From contig CM039511.1 in assembly GCA_022432975.1 (NCBI GenBank), positions 48,308,902 to 48,372,901 on the forward strand: DNA of 64,000 nt, written 5' to 3'. Position numbers and translations under genes: made by a program. Positions within the stretch are counted from its first letter, which is position 1. Every line of letters starts with the position of its first letter. The notes beneath the pieces were generated by a model. It saw nothing but the letters and a program-made list of their open reading frames with translations. It was not told the origin of the DNA and searched no databases. The DNA is from Begonia masoniana (taxonomy: Eukaryota; Streptophyta; Magnoliopsida; Cucurbitales; Begoniaceae). Positions 13,438 to 24,786 of the stretch are shown here, piece after piece.

Positions 13438-13886
13438 AAACTATCATGCTTATAGAATTTCCCAAATCCACCTTTACTACATAAACCATATACTTTAGCA
13501 AAATCCAAATCATTCTCATACAGATCAATTAAATGTGAGAACCCCATCATTTTAGCACTCAACGAATTCAATAGAGCGTACCTGCGAGAAAGTGCATCTG
13601 CCACAACATTCTCCTTGCCTTGTTTATACTTTATTACATATGGAAACGTCTCTATAAACTGCATCCACCTTGCATGTCTTTTGTTTAACTTATTTTGACT
13701 TTTCAAATGCCGCAAGGATTGATGATCAGTGTGGATAATGAACTCCTTGGGCCATAAATAATGCTGCCATGTTTCCAAAGATCGAACCAATGCATATAAC
13801 TCCTTATCGTAAGTTGGATAATTCAATGCAGCTCCACTTAACTTCTCACTAAAGTAAGCTATAGGACGCTTTTCTTGTATTAACAC
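13404..13886 (-). pseudogene. Element 1 pol: RNase H segment
   Basis: A 160-codon open segment with the RNase H domain, which removes the RNA strand during reverse transcription. Seen are the Tyr-Asp-Lys-Glu-Leu-Tyr-Ala region with the active-site Glu, the HTDHQSL segment with an Asp, and VADALSRR with the final Asp. The first active-site Asp (in the ECDAS motif) lies in the preceding segment, because a one-base shift near 13,903 separates the two. A second shift near 13,437 separates it from integrase. The frame is therefore broken on both sides, although the domain residues are kept. Confidence 0.9.
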
Positions 13887-14674
13887 AGCTCCAATTCCAA
13901 CACTGAAGCATCACACTCAAGCTCAAAAGCAACAGAAAAGTTAGGCAACGCTAGAACGGGTGCAGTACACAATTTTTCTTTTACTAATTCAAAAGACTTA
14001 CTTTGTTCTTCTCCCCAATAAAAATCAACATTCTTTTTAATAACTTCAGTGAGGGGTGCAGCAATGGTGCTGAAGTTCTTAACAAAACGCCTATAAAATG
14101 AAGCCAAACCATGAAAACTTCTTACCTCCTTGATTGACTTAGGTGTTGGCCAATCCATGATTGCCTTAATCTTTTCCTTGTCTACCTTTATACCATCAGC
14201 ACTAATCACATAACCAAGGAAAACAACACTATCCAAACAGAACACACACTTTTGAAGGTTAGCATACAATTTTTGTTCTCTAAGAACATCAAGTACACAT
14301 TTAACATGTTTAGCATGCTCATCAACAGATCGACTATAAATCAATATATCATCAAAATACACAACAACAAACTTCCCAATGAATGCTCTTAAAACATAAT
14401 TCATTAAATGCATGAAAGTGCTAGGTGCATTTGTTAAACCAAAAGGCATAACTAGCCATTCATACAAGCCAAACTTTGTTTTAAATGCTGTTTTCCATTC
14501 ATCTCCTTCTCTCATCCTAATTTGATGATACCCACTTTTAAGATCGATTTTACTAAAAATGTTTGCATCATGCAACTCATCTAACAAGTCATCTAAACGA
14601 GGTATGGGATAGCGATACTTTACCGTGATGTTGTTTATAGCTCTGCAATCAACACACATTCGCCTAACTCCCAT
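13880..14674 (-). pseudogene. Element 1 pol: reverse transcriptase core
   Basis: A 264-codon segment with the catalytic core of reverse transcriptase. It contains [10 protein letters not shown] near the start, the first active-site Asp at about residue 44 ([10 protein letters not shown]), [11 protein letters not shown], and the YFDD box at residues 106-109. FLGYV and [12 protein letters not shown] follow in the usual order. The 5' boundary is a one-base shift near 14,668, just after the conserved VPKKDGS motif, and the 3' boundary is a one-base shift near 13,903 at the start of RNase H. Catalytic residues are intact, so the damage is limited to frame continuity. Confidence 0.92.
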
Positions 14675-15035
14675 CTTTTTTTGGAACTAGAAGAACTGGT
14701 ACTGCACATGGGCTCATACTCTCTCGTACGAATCCTTTAGTCATTAGCTCTTCCACTTGTCTCTGCAATTCTTTTGTCTCCTCTGGATTACTTCGATAAG
14801 CTGGACGATTAGGAATAACAGCTCCTGGAACAAAATCTATATGGTGCTCGATACCCCTTACGGGTGGTAATCCAGCCGGCGTATCTTCAGGAAACACATC
14901 TTCATAATCCTGTAACAAAGAAACAAATACACTAGGCAAGCAAGAAACATCAAAAGTTAGATAATTCTCCTTAGGCACTAAGAGTAAGATATGATGCCTT
15001 GCCAATAATGCTTTTCTTACTTCTCTCTCTTTCAA
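14664..15035 (-). pseudogene. Element 1 pol: protease-RT linker and RT N-terminus
   Basis: A 123-codon segment carrying the conserved entry to gypsy RT: LPPVRGIEHHIDFVPGA, RPAYRSNPEE and ending in VPKKDGS. It follows a highly charged linker after protease. One-base shifts near 15,033-15,060 and 14,668 separate it from the protease and RT core segments. Gene order and motif spacing agree with element 4, where the same region is open in one frame. Confidence 0.88.
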
Positions 15036-16702
15036 TATAGAATCACATCTTTTTTGTTCTTACTCCCTTCCTCACTCTTTTTCTTTTCATTTCTCAATCC
15101 ATTCTGATTTTCTCTCACTTTTTCTCTCTGTTCTTCATTCTTATTTTCACTCATATTTTCTCTCTTATTTCCACTCCATTTTTCTCTCTCACATTGAAGA
15201 CGTAGTTGATCTTCTAGAACTTGTCTGGGTGACAATGGAACAAGTGTGATAACTCTTCCTTCCTTTTCAAAAGTATATCGATTCTTGAATCCATCGTGGC
15301 TAACCTTTCGATCGTATTGCCACGGTCTTCCCAAAAGAATATGACCAGCCTGCATTGGAACTACATCACATAAAATCTCATCATGATACCTTCCAATGGA
15401 AAAGGAGATCAACACTTGTTTATTAACCTTCATTTCTCCACATTCACTTAACCATTGCAATCTGTAGGGTTTAGGATGCTTGATCAATGGAAGCTTCAAT
15501 TTCTCTACTAAAATCGTACTGGCCACATTAGTACAACTTCCACCATCAATTATCAAACTGCAAACCTTACCATTCACGTGACATCGAGTATGAAAAATAT
15601 TCTCTCTTTGCTGTTCTTTGTCATCTCCATTGACTTGTGAAGCAAGAGCTCGACGAACTACTAAAATTTCTCCTTCTACAGCATACTCTATCCCTTCATT
15701 ATCTTTGTTGTCATCCTCTAATTCCGGTGTCATAGTCTCCTCTTCACTCTCACTAGCTATCTCTCCATCTTCTTGCAATAACATTACGCGCCTATTGGGA
15801 CATTCCGAGGCTATGTGACCTAAACCCAAACACTTGTAGCATTTAATATCCCGACTTCTACTAGATTGGCCCCCATCTTTAGGTGCTGATTTAGGCACTT
15901 CTTTTTTAAACCTAGGTTGCTCAGAATTAGGTTTAGAGTTGAGTTTGTCGCCTTTGTAGTCCCTACTCCAACTTGGCCTCGCACTTGATCCCACAATGTT
16001 CTTTGTTGCCCCTTTAAATTTGAGTTGTCGCTCTACCAAGATAGCCTTGTGTACTAAATCTTCCAACTCCACAAAATGATGCAACTCCACTACGTGTGCT
16101 ATATCCTTGTGTAATCCATTCAGAAATCGTGCCATGGTAACCTCTCTGTCTTCCTCAATATCTAATCTGGTCATAATAGTCTCCATCTCTTTGTGATAAT
16201 CTTCGACTGTTCTAGACCCTTGAAACAGCCCTTGCAACTTGCGATGTAGGTCTCTATAATAATGATCAGGAACAAACCGTTTTCTCATCAGACTTTTCAA
16301 CTCATTCCAAGTCTCCACAGGTCTTTCCCCATTCCTCCTCCGAGATGACACCAATTGATCCCACCAAGATATTGCATAGTCACAAAATTCAGTCACTGCC
16401 AACTTTACCTTCTTCTCCTCATAATAGTGATGACAATCAAAAACTAACTCCATTTTCTTTTCCCACTCTAAATAAACTTCTGGATCAGATTTACCTTGAA
16501 ATGATGGAATCTTCATTTTAATACTTCCCAAGTTTCTATCAACTCTTTCCCAATTTCGAACAGCATGACCTCCTCGATGATGTCTGCGTCGTCCTCTTTG
16601 ACCAACATCCCTTTCAATGTATCCTTGCTCATAGTCAAGTTCATCATTGTATCCAACATAATCTCCATCATCCATGTACTCATCCATATCAGCTGCCCTC
16701 AC
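15032..16702 (-). pseudogene. Element 1 gag and protease segment
   Basis: A 556-codon segment. Residues about 55-230 form the retrotransposon gag core (SDPEVYLEWEKKMELVFDC, WWDQL, RDLHRKLQGL), which builds the virus-like particle. A zinc knuckle CX2CX4HX4C follows at Cys288, Cys291, His296 and Cys301 and should bind RNA. The aspartic protease has IIDGGS (Asp386) and LLGRPW. The DGG form in place of DSG/DTG is also present in element 4. The C-terminal ~70 residues are Lys/Glu/Asn-rich linker. Gag and protease share one frame. The upstream gag N-terminus is in the same frame but cut off by a stop at 16727-16729. Confidence 0.9.
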
Positions 16703-16726
16703 ATTTTCATGTCCATTTCCCCTTGC

Positions 16727-16954
16727 TCATCTAGGTTCATTTCGTGGTCCAACAATTCGTTCTCTCCTAACTTCTTCCATCGTTTCTCTCCATCCTATCA
16801 TTTCTTCCATCATCCTTGCGAATTGTTGTTGCATTGCTCTCAAAGTTGTTTGTATATCGATATGCTGCCTCTGATTTTCTTGACTAATAATCTCTTCTCT
16901 TCCTCCATTTACCCCATATGCTTCTGATTGATTTCCTGACATTTTGCAATACAA
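16727..16954 (-). pseudogene. Element 1 gag N-terminus, cut by a stop
   Basis: The first 75 codons of the gag-pol frame. The second ATG, at 16942-16940, gives a start MSGN that resembles the MSER start of element 4 and is the more likely initiator. Residues about 35-60 are Gln/Met/Glu-rich with a coiled-coil look (MQQQFARMMEEM). The frame ends at an in-frame stop at 16727-16729. Gag continues in the same frame from 16702, so this is a simple nonsense break. Confidence 0.85.
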
Positions 16955-17756
16955 ACACTTGAAAAAATAATCAGAATTATGATAATATAAACAAGTGAAG
17001 CCTCACACACTCCCTCACGTGTTTACACTCAGAATAATGTGTTTCACTCTACTTTTGGCTTTTTTTTTTTATGATCTCTCTCTCCTGCCTTTTACCACTC
17101 TAGTATTCCCAACAATGTCCTTTAAAAACCAAAGCAAAACCCAAACTCAAGCAATAATGTCCAACGTCATAATCAAGTAAGAGAGTAGGATTTAAAGAAC
17201 ACAGATGATCGAAGACAATTAAATTGGAAGAAGGTTTAAGCTTTAGAAATGGGTTAAAGATGTTATAATAGAAAGAAAACTAGCCACAATTTCTCAAGAA
17301 ATGTAATTAAAGATGCTGCCACAATCTGTTTTTTTTTTTTTTTTGCACGAATATATAATTTCAGAATTTTTTTTTTTTTTTTTTTTGTAGCAGCTTAATC
17401 AAGAAGTAACCAACAACAATAAATGAATTTTGTGGCCCACAAGCATAGATAGAGACAAACAGAAAATGAAAAGACACCAACTACAAAGGAAGATTGAAGA
17501 ATAGAATGTGTAAAGACAAACAGAATATGAAAAGACACTAATAGAATATGAAAAGACACCAACAGAATATGAAAAGACACCAACACCAAAAGAAGATTGA
17601 GGTGAGGAATTTGACAAGTTTATGCTGAAGAACGATATTGCCAATCAGCAAGAACAATAGAACGAATATATTTTTTTTTTTTAAGGATCAATAGATTCAA
17701 ACAACGATTACAAAGAAACAAAAAAAGATAGATAGTACCCGATTTGTAGAACCAAC
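16955..17756 (-). other. Element 1 untranslated leader
   Basis: About 800 bp between the primer binding site and the gag start, with no coding signal. It contains two T-runs on the plus strand (about 17,330-17,344 and 17,370-17,387) and the 21-bp tandem repeat listed separately. Short reading frames here are low-complexity and are not reported as genes. Confidence 0.8.
17522..17584. repeat. 21-bp tandem repeat, three copies, element 1 leader
   Basis: Three adjacent 21-bp units at 17522, 17543 and 17564, sharing AGAATATGAAAAGACAC. The last two are identical. A detached related copy with AGAAAATGAAAAGACAC lies at 17461-17481. Confidence 0.9.
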
Positions 17757-17768
17757 GCTCTGATACCA
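17757..17768 (-). other. Primer binding site (initiator tRNA-Met), element 1
   Basis: TGGTATCAGAGC on the minus strand, four bases from the 5' LTR end. It is complementary to the 3' end of plant initiator tRNA-Met. The match ends after 12 bases. Confidence 0.92.
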
Positions 17769-17771
17769 AAA

Positions 17772-18421
17772 TGATGCGAACCCTTTGGGTGCAAACCCTT
17801 AGAACCCTCACAAGATGGAAAAGAACCCCAGAAACTAAGAAATAGAGTAGGTGATCGAAGAGAAACCCGTAGGAAACTATGTTCTAAAGACCCCAACTCC
17901 TAAATGAAACAACAAGTTGATCAATTCTTGCTGATTTTGGTTTGGTTCATTCAAGAACAAAGACGAGAATACTCTCACAATGCATTCACCAAAAAATAAT
18001 AGCTTCTTTTACAAAGATAAACTTGCCCCTTTTATAGTAGGCATAAAAGAAACCCTAAAATAACCCAAAAATAGCCCAAATTCGTTTGGCCCATTAACAC
18101 AAGTCTTTGGGCATGGAAAAACACTAAAAATAATAAACTTGAACTAAGAAAGCCAAATACCAAATCGGCCCATAAAGTAATATATCTTCTCAAGCTGAAT
18201 TCTCTTAATTTAAGGCTTCGATAAGTGTGTAATAACGTTGAAAACTTCCTTCTTCATTTTGAGCAATCTTTTCAACATAAAGTAAGTTTTGAATAGCCTT
18301 TTGCAATACTTTAGCAGGAGCTCTTATCAATGGACCTTGTGGTAGTTGTATTGAATCCTCTTTAGCCATTGATGTATCCTCTTGATTTGCTTCTATAGAA
18401 TCCACCTCTTCAAACCTATCA
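17772..18421 (-). repeat. Element 1, 5' LTR
   Basis: A 650-bp copy of 11652-12301, with about 16 substitutions and no indel by hand comparison. It carries a detached duplicate of the pol C-terminus (open stretch 18205-18435 on the minus strand). That is a consequence of the LTR overlap and not a separate gene. Confidence 0.95.
18040..18046 (-). promoter_or_regulatory. TATA-like box, element 1 5' LTR
   Basis: TATAAAA on the minus strand, in the LTR that would drive transcription of element 1. It is identical to the 3' LTR copy. Confidence 0.6.
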
Positions 18422-18426
18422 ATAAG
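18422..18426. other. Target-site duplication, element 1 right copy
   Basis: ATAAG following the 5' LTR, identical to 11647-11651. Confidence 0.95.
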
Positions 18427-21052
18427 AAACTTCACTTCAACCGATTTGTTCCAAAAGAGTTGATCGTATCAAGCAAATGAGGTTTAGTATTACATGACTA
18501 TTGGTTAGAACCTAAGTTATCGATTTCACATTCAAGGTTTTAACTTGAATTGATGATAACGACGTGTATTGAGGACCCAACAACCTTCATGGACGCGTAA
18601 CTAAGACTTTGTAATGCGCTTGATAAAGCATAAGAAACTTCACTTCAATCGATTTGTTTCAAAAGCGTTGATCGTATCAAGCAAATGAGGTTGAGTGTTA
18701 CATTACTTGTGGTTAGAACCTAAGTTATCCATTTCACATTCAAGGTTTTAACTTGAAGTGATGAGAACGACGTGTATTAAGGACCCAACAACCTTCATGG
18801 ACGCGTAATTAAGACTTATTAATGCGCTTGATGAACCATAACAAAATTCACTTCAACCGATTTGTTCCAAAAGAGTTGATCGTATCAAGCAAATGAGGTT
18901 TACTATTACATGACTGGTGGTTAGAACCTAAGTTATCCATTTTACATTCAAGGTTTTATCTTGAAGTGATGAGAACGACATGTATTGAGGACCCAACAAC
19001 CTTCATGGACGCGTAACTAAGACTTATTAATGCGCTTGATGAAGCATAAGAAACTTCACTTCAATCGATTTGTTCCAAAAGAGTTGATCGTATCAAGCAA
19101 ATGAGGTTGAGTGTTACATTACTTGTGGTTAGAACCTAAGTTATCCATTTCACATTCAAGGTTTTAGCTTGAAGTGATGAGAACGACGTGTATTAAGGAC
19201 CCAACAACCTTCATGGACGCGTAATTAAGACTTAGTAATGCGCTTAATGAAGCATAAGAAACTTCACTGCTATCGATTTGTTCCAAAAGAGTTGATCGTA
19301 TCAAGCAAATGAGGTTGAGTGTTACATGACTTGTGGTTAGAACCTAAGTTATCCACATTTCACATTCAAGGTTTTAACTTGAAGTGATGAGAACAACGTG
19401 TATTGAGGACCCAACAACCTTCATGGACGCGGAACTAAGACATATTAATGCGCTTGATGAAGCATAAGAAACTTCACTTCAATCGATTTGTTCCAAAAGA
19501 ATTGATCGTATCAAGAAAATGAGGTTGAGTGTTACATGACTTGTGGTTAGAACCTAAGTTATACATTTCACATTCAAGGTTTTAACTTGAAGTGATGAGA
19601 ACGACGTGTATTGAGGACCCAACAACCTTCATGGACGCGTAACTAAGACTTATTAATGCGCTTGATGAAGCATAAGAAACTTCACTTCAATCGATTTGTT
19701 CGAAAAGAGTTGATCGTATCAAGAAAATGAGGTTGAGTGTTACATGACTTGTGGTTAGAACCAAAGTTATCCATTTCACATTCAAGGTTTTAACTTGAAG
19801 TGATGAGAACGACGTGTATTGAGGAAACAACAACCTTCATGGACGCGTAACTAAGACTTATTAATGCGCTTGATGAAGCATAAGAAACTTCACTTCAATC
19901 GATTTGTTCTAAAAAATTTGATCGTATCAAGCAAATGAGGGTTAGTGTTACATGACTTGTGGTTAGAACCTAAGTTATCCATTTCACATTCAAGTTTTTA
20001 ACTTGAAGTGATGAGAACGACGTGTATTGAGGACCCAACAACCTTTATGGACGCGAAACTAAGACTTAGTAATGCGCTTGATGAAGCATTAGAAACTTAA
20101 CTTCAATCGATTTATTCCAAAAGAGTTGATCGTATCAAGCAAATGATGGTTGAGTGTTACATGACTTGTGGTTAGAACCTAAGTTATCCATTTCACATTC
20201 AAGGTTTTAACTTGAAGTGATGAGAACGACGTGTATTGAGGACCCAACAACCTTCATGGACGCGAAACTAAGACTTAGTAATGCGCTTGATGAAGCATTA
20301 GAAACTTCACTTCAATCGATTTGTTCCAAAAGAGTTGAACGTATCAAGCAAATGAGGTTGAGTGTTACATGACTTGTGGTTAGAACCTAAGTTATCCATT
20401 TCACATTCAAGGTTTTAACTTGAAGTGATGAGACGACGTGTATTGAGGACCCAACAACCTTCATGGACGCGAAACTAAGACTTAGTAATGCGCTTGATGA
20501 AGCATAAGAAACTTCACTTCAATCGATTTGTTCCAAAAGAGTTGATCGTATCAAGCAAATGAGGTTGAGTGTTACATGACTTGTGGTTAGAACCTAAGTT
20601 ATCCATTTCACATTCAAGGTTTTAACTTGAAGTGATGAGAACGACGTGTATTGAGGACCCAACAACCTTCATGGACGCGAAACTAAGACTTAGTAATGCG
20701 CTTGATGAAGCATTAGAAACTTCACTTCAATCGATTTATTCCAAAAGAGTTGATCGTATCAAGCAAATGTGGTTTAGTGTTACATGACTTGTGGTTAGAA
20801 CCTAAGTTATCCATTCACATTCAAGGTTTTAACTTGAAGTGATGAGAACGACGTGTATTGAGGACCCAACAACCTTCATGGACGAGAAACTAAGACTTAG
20901 TAATGCGCTTGATGAAGCATTAGAAACTTCACTTCAATAGATTTGTTCCAAAAGAGTTGAACGTATCCAAGCAAATGTGGTTTAGTGTTACATGACTTGT
21001 GGTTAGAACCTAAGTTATCCATTTCACAATCAAGGTTTTAACTTGAAGTGAT

Positions 21053-22930
21053 GAGGACGACGTGTATTGAGGACTCAAAAACCTTCATGGACGCGAAACA
21101 AAGACTTATTAATGCGCTTGATGAAGCATAAGAAACTTCACTTCAATCGATTTGTTCCAAAAGAGTTGATCGTATCAAGCAAATGAGGTTGAGTGTTATA
21201 TGACTTGTGGTTAGAACCTAAGTTATCCATTTCACATTCAAGGTTTTAACTTGAAGTGATGAGAACGACGTGTATTGAGGACCCAACAACCTTCATGGAC
21301 GCGAAACTAAGACTTAGTAATGCGCTTGATGAAGCATTAGAAACTTAACTTCAATCGATTTATTCCAAAAGAGTTGATCGTACCAAGCAAATGTGGTTTA
21401 GTGTTACATGACTTGTGGTTAGAACCTAAGTTATCCATTTCACAATCAAGGTTTTAACTTGAAGTGATGAGGACAACGTGTATTGAGAACTCAACAACCT
21501 TCTTGGACGAGAAACTAAGACTTATTAATTCGCTTGATGAAGCATAAGAAACTTCACTTCAATCGATTTGTTCCAAAAGAGTTGATCGTACCAAGCAAAT
21601 GTGGTTTAGTGTTACATGACTTGTAGTTAGAACCTAAGTTATCCATTTCACAATCAAGGTTTTAACTTGAAGTGATGAGGACGACGTGTATTGAGAACTC
21701 AACAACCTTCATGGACGAGAAACTAAGACTTATTAATTCGCTTGATGAAGCATAAGAAACTTCACTTCAATCGATTTGTTCCAAAAGAGTTGATCGTATC
21801 AAGCAAATGAGGTTGAGTGTTATATGACTTGTGGTTAGAACCTAAGTTATCCATTTCACATTCAAGGTTTTAACTTGAAGTGATAAGAACGACGTGTATT
21901 GAGGACCCAACAACCTTCACGGACGCGAAACTAAGACTTAGTAATGCGCTTGATGAAGCATTAGAAACTTAACTTCAATCTATTTATTCCAAAAGAGTTG
22001 ATCGTATCAAGCAAATGTGGTTTAGTGCTATATGACTTGTGGTTAGAACCTAAGTTATCCATTTCACAATTCAAGGTTTTAACTTGAAGTGATGAGGACG
22101 ACGTGTATTGAGGACTCAACAACCTTCATGGACGCGAAACTAAGACTTAGTAATGCGCTTGATGAAGCATAAGAAACTTCACTTCAATCGATTTGTTCCA
22201 AAAGAGTTGATCGTACCAAGCAAATGAGGTTAGTGTTACATGACTTGTGGTTAGAACCTAAGTTATCCATTTCACATTCAAGGTTTTAACTTGAAGTGAT
22301 GAGAACGACGTGTATTGAGAACCCAACAACCTTCGTGGACGCGTAACTAAGACTTAGTAATTCGCTTGATTAAGCATAAGAAACTTCACTTCAATCGATT
22401 TGTTCCAAAAGAGTTGATCGTATCAAGCAAATGAGGTTGAGTGTTACATGACTTGTGGTTAGAACCTAAGTTATCCATTTCACATTCAAGGTTTTAACTT
22501 AGAAGTGATGAGGACTGACGTGTATTGAGAACTCAACAACCTTCATGGACGAGAAACTAAGACTTATTAATTCGCTTGATGAAGCATAAGAAACTTCACT
22601 TCAATCGATTTGTTCCAAAGAGTTGATCGTATCAAGCAAATGAGGTTGAGTGTTATATGACTTGTGGTTAGAACCTAAGTTATCCATTTCACATTCAAGG
22701 TTTTAACTTGAAGTGATAAGAACGACGTGTATTGAGGACCCAACAACCTTCACGGACGCGAACTAAAACTTAGTAATGCGCTTGATGAAGCATTAGAAAC
22801 TTAACTTCAATCGATTTATTCCAAAAGAGTTGATCGTATCAAGCAATGTGGTTTAGTGCTACATGACTTGTGGTTAGAACCTAAGTTATACGATTCACAA
22901 TTCAAGGTTTTAACTTGAAGTGATGAGGAC
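21053..22930 (+). repeat. Two-monomer (about 416-bp) higher-order pattern
   Basis: The variant word GAGGAC starts at about 21053, 21469, 21677, 22094, 22510 and 22924. Four of the five intervals are 414-417 bp (two monomers) and one is 208 bp. Another copy starts at about 23966, five monomers on. This marks a local dimeric higher-order repeat. Confidence 0.75.
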
Positions 22931-24774
22931 GACGTGTATTGAGGACTCAACAACCTTCACTGGACGCGAAACTAAGACTTATTAATGCGCTTGATTAAGC
23001 ATTAAGAAACTTCACTTCAATCGATTTGTTCCAAAAGAGTTGAACGTATCAAGCAAATGAGGTTGAGTGTTACATGACTTGTGGTTAGAACCTAAGTTAT
23101 CCATTTCACATTCAAGGTTTTAACTTGAAGTGATGAGAACGACGTGTATTGAGACCCAACAACCTTCATGGACGCGTAACTAAGACTTAGTAATGCGCTT
23201 GATGAAGCATAAGAAACTTCACTTCAATCGATTTGTTCCAAAATAGTTGATCGTATCAAGCAAATGAGGTTGAGTGTTACATGACTTGTGGTTAGAACCT
23301 AAGTTATCCATTTCACATTCAAGGTTTTAACTTGAAGTGATGAGAACGACGTGTATTGAGGACCCAACAACCTTCATGGACGCGAAACTAAGACTTAGTA
23401 ATGCGCTTGATGAAGCATTAGAAACTTCACTTCAATCGATTTGTTCCAAAGAGTTGATCGTATCAAGCAAATGAGGTTGAGTGTTACATGACTTGTGGTT
23501 AGAACCTAAGTTATCCATTTCACTTTCAAGGTTTCAACTTGAAGTGATGAGAACGACGTGTATTGAGGAAACCAACAACCTTCATGGACGCGTAACTAAG
23601 ACTTATTAATGCGCTTGATGAAGCTTAAGAAACTTCACTTCAATCGATTTGTTCTAAAAAATTTGATCGTATCAAGCAAATGAGGGTTAGTGTTACATGA
23701 CTTGTGGTTAGAACCTAAGTTATACATTTCACATTCAAGGTTTTAACTTGAAGTGATGAGAACGACGTGTATTGATGACCCAACAACCTTCACGGACGCG
23801 AAACTAAGACTTAGTAATGCGCTTGATGAAGCATTAGAAACTTAACTTCAATCGATTTATTCCAAAAGAGTTGATCGTATCAAGCAAATGTGGTTTAGTG
23901 TTACATGACTTGTGGTTAGAACCTAAGTTATCCATTTCACAATAAAGGTTTTAACTTGAAGTGATGAGGACGACGTGTATTGAGGACTCAACAACCTTCA
24001 TGGACGCGAAACTAAGACTTATTAATGCGCTTGATGAAGAATAAGAAACTTCACTTCAATCGATTTGTTCCAAAAGAGTTGATCGTATCAAGCAAATGAG
24101 GTTGAGTGTTATATGACTTGTGGTTAGAACCTAAGTTATCCATTTCACATTCAAGGTTTTAACTTTAAGTGATGAGAACGACGTGTATTAAGGACCCTAC
24201 AACCTTCATGGACGCGTAATAAAGACTTGTTAATGTGCTTGATGAAAAATAACAAACTTCACTTCAATCGATTTGTTCCAAAAGAGTTTATCGTACCAAG
24301 CAAATGAGGTTTACTATTAAATGACTTGTGGTTAGAACCTAAGTTATCCATTTCACATTCAAGGTTTTAACTTGAAGTGATGAGAACGACGTGTATTTAG
24401 GACCCAAAAACCTTCATGGACGCGTGACTAAGACTTAGTAATGCGCTTGATGAAGCATTAGAAACTTCACTACAATCGATTTGTTCCAAAAACGTTGATC
24501 GTATCAAGAAAATGAGGTTGAGTGTTACATGACTTGTGGTTAGAACACAAGTTATCCATTTCACATTCAAGGTTTTAACTTGAAGTGACGAGAACGACGT
24601 GTATTGAGGACCCAACAACCTTCATCGATGCGAAACTAAGACTTAGTAATGCGCTTGATGAAGCATTAGAAACTTCACTTCAATCGATTTGTTCCAAAAG
24701 TGTTGAACGTATCAAGCAAATGAGGTTGAGATTTACATGACTTGTGGTTAGAACCTAAGTTATCCATTTCACAT

Positions 24775-24786
24775 TCAAGGTCCATG
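24775..24786. other. Satellite orientation switch
   Basis: Up to 24780 monomers read in the first orientation, ending within CACATTCAAGG. From 24781 they read as the reverse complement, starting TCCATGAAGGTTGTTGGG. The two sides break at different monomer phases, with at most 1-2 bp of shared sequence. Everything from here to 64000 keeps the new orientation. Confidence 0.95.

Larger units (their letters stand above)
11652..18421 (-). mobile_element. Element 1: complete Ty3/gypsy LTR retrotransposon (CRM-like)
   Basis: A 6,770-bp element transcribed on the minus strand. It has two 650-bp LTRs (TG...CA), a perfect ATAAG target duplication, an initiator-Met-tRNA primer site next to the 5' LTR and a polypurine tract next to the 3' LTR. 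The order gag, CCHC knuckle, protease, RT, RNase H, integrase is that of Ty3/gypsy. The integrase ends in a GPF-type domain and a basic TRARAK tail with no obvious chromodomain, which suggests the centromeric CRM clade; the clade is inferred from remembered features, not from a tree. The two LTRs differ at about 16 of 650 positions (hand count, about 97.5% identity), so insertion is fairly recent. The coding frame has one premature stop and four single-base shifts. Removing the element restores a continuous satellite monomer, so this is one clean insertion. Confidence 0.95.
18422..24780 (+). repeat. 208-bp satellite array, block 2
   Basis: About 31 monomers in the same orientation as block 1, resuming in exact phase after element 1. 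Several variant classes are mixed, for example GAGGACGACGTG in place of GAGAACGACGTG. The open stretch at 24397-24618 is satellite read out of context and not a gene. Nothing but satellite is seen. Confidence 0.97.

Noticed and set aside
17395..17896. Phe/Ser-rich membrane-like open stretches in the element 1 leader
   Set aside because: Products of the T-runs and 21-bp tandem repeat. No start context, no conservation, overlapping frames.
18205..18435. 76-codon open stretch similar to the integrase tail
   Set aside because: It is the 5' LTR duplicate of the pol C-terminus plus a few satellite codons, not an independent gene.
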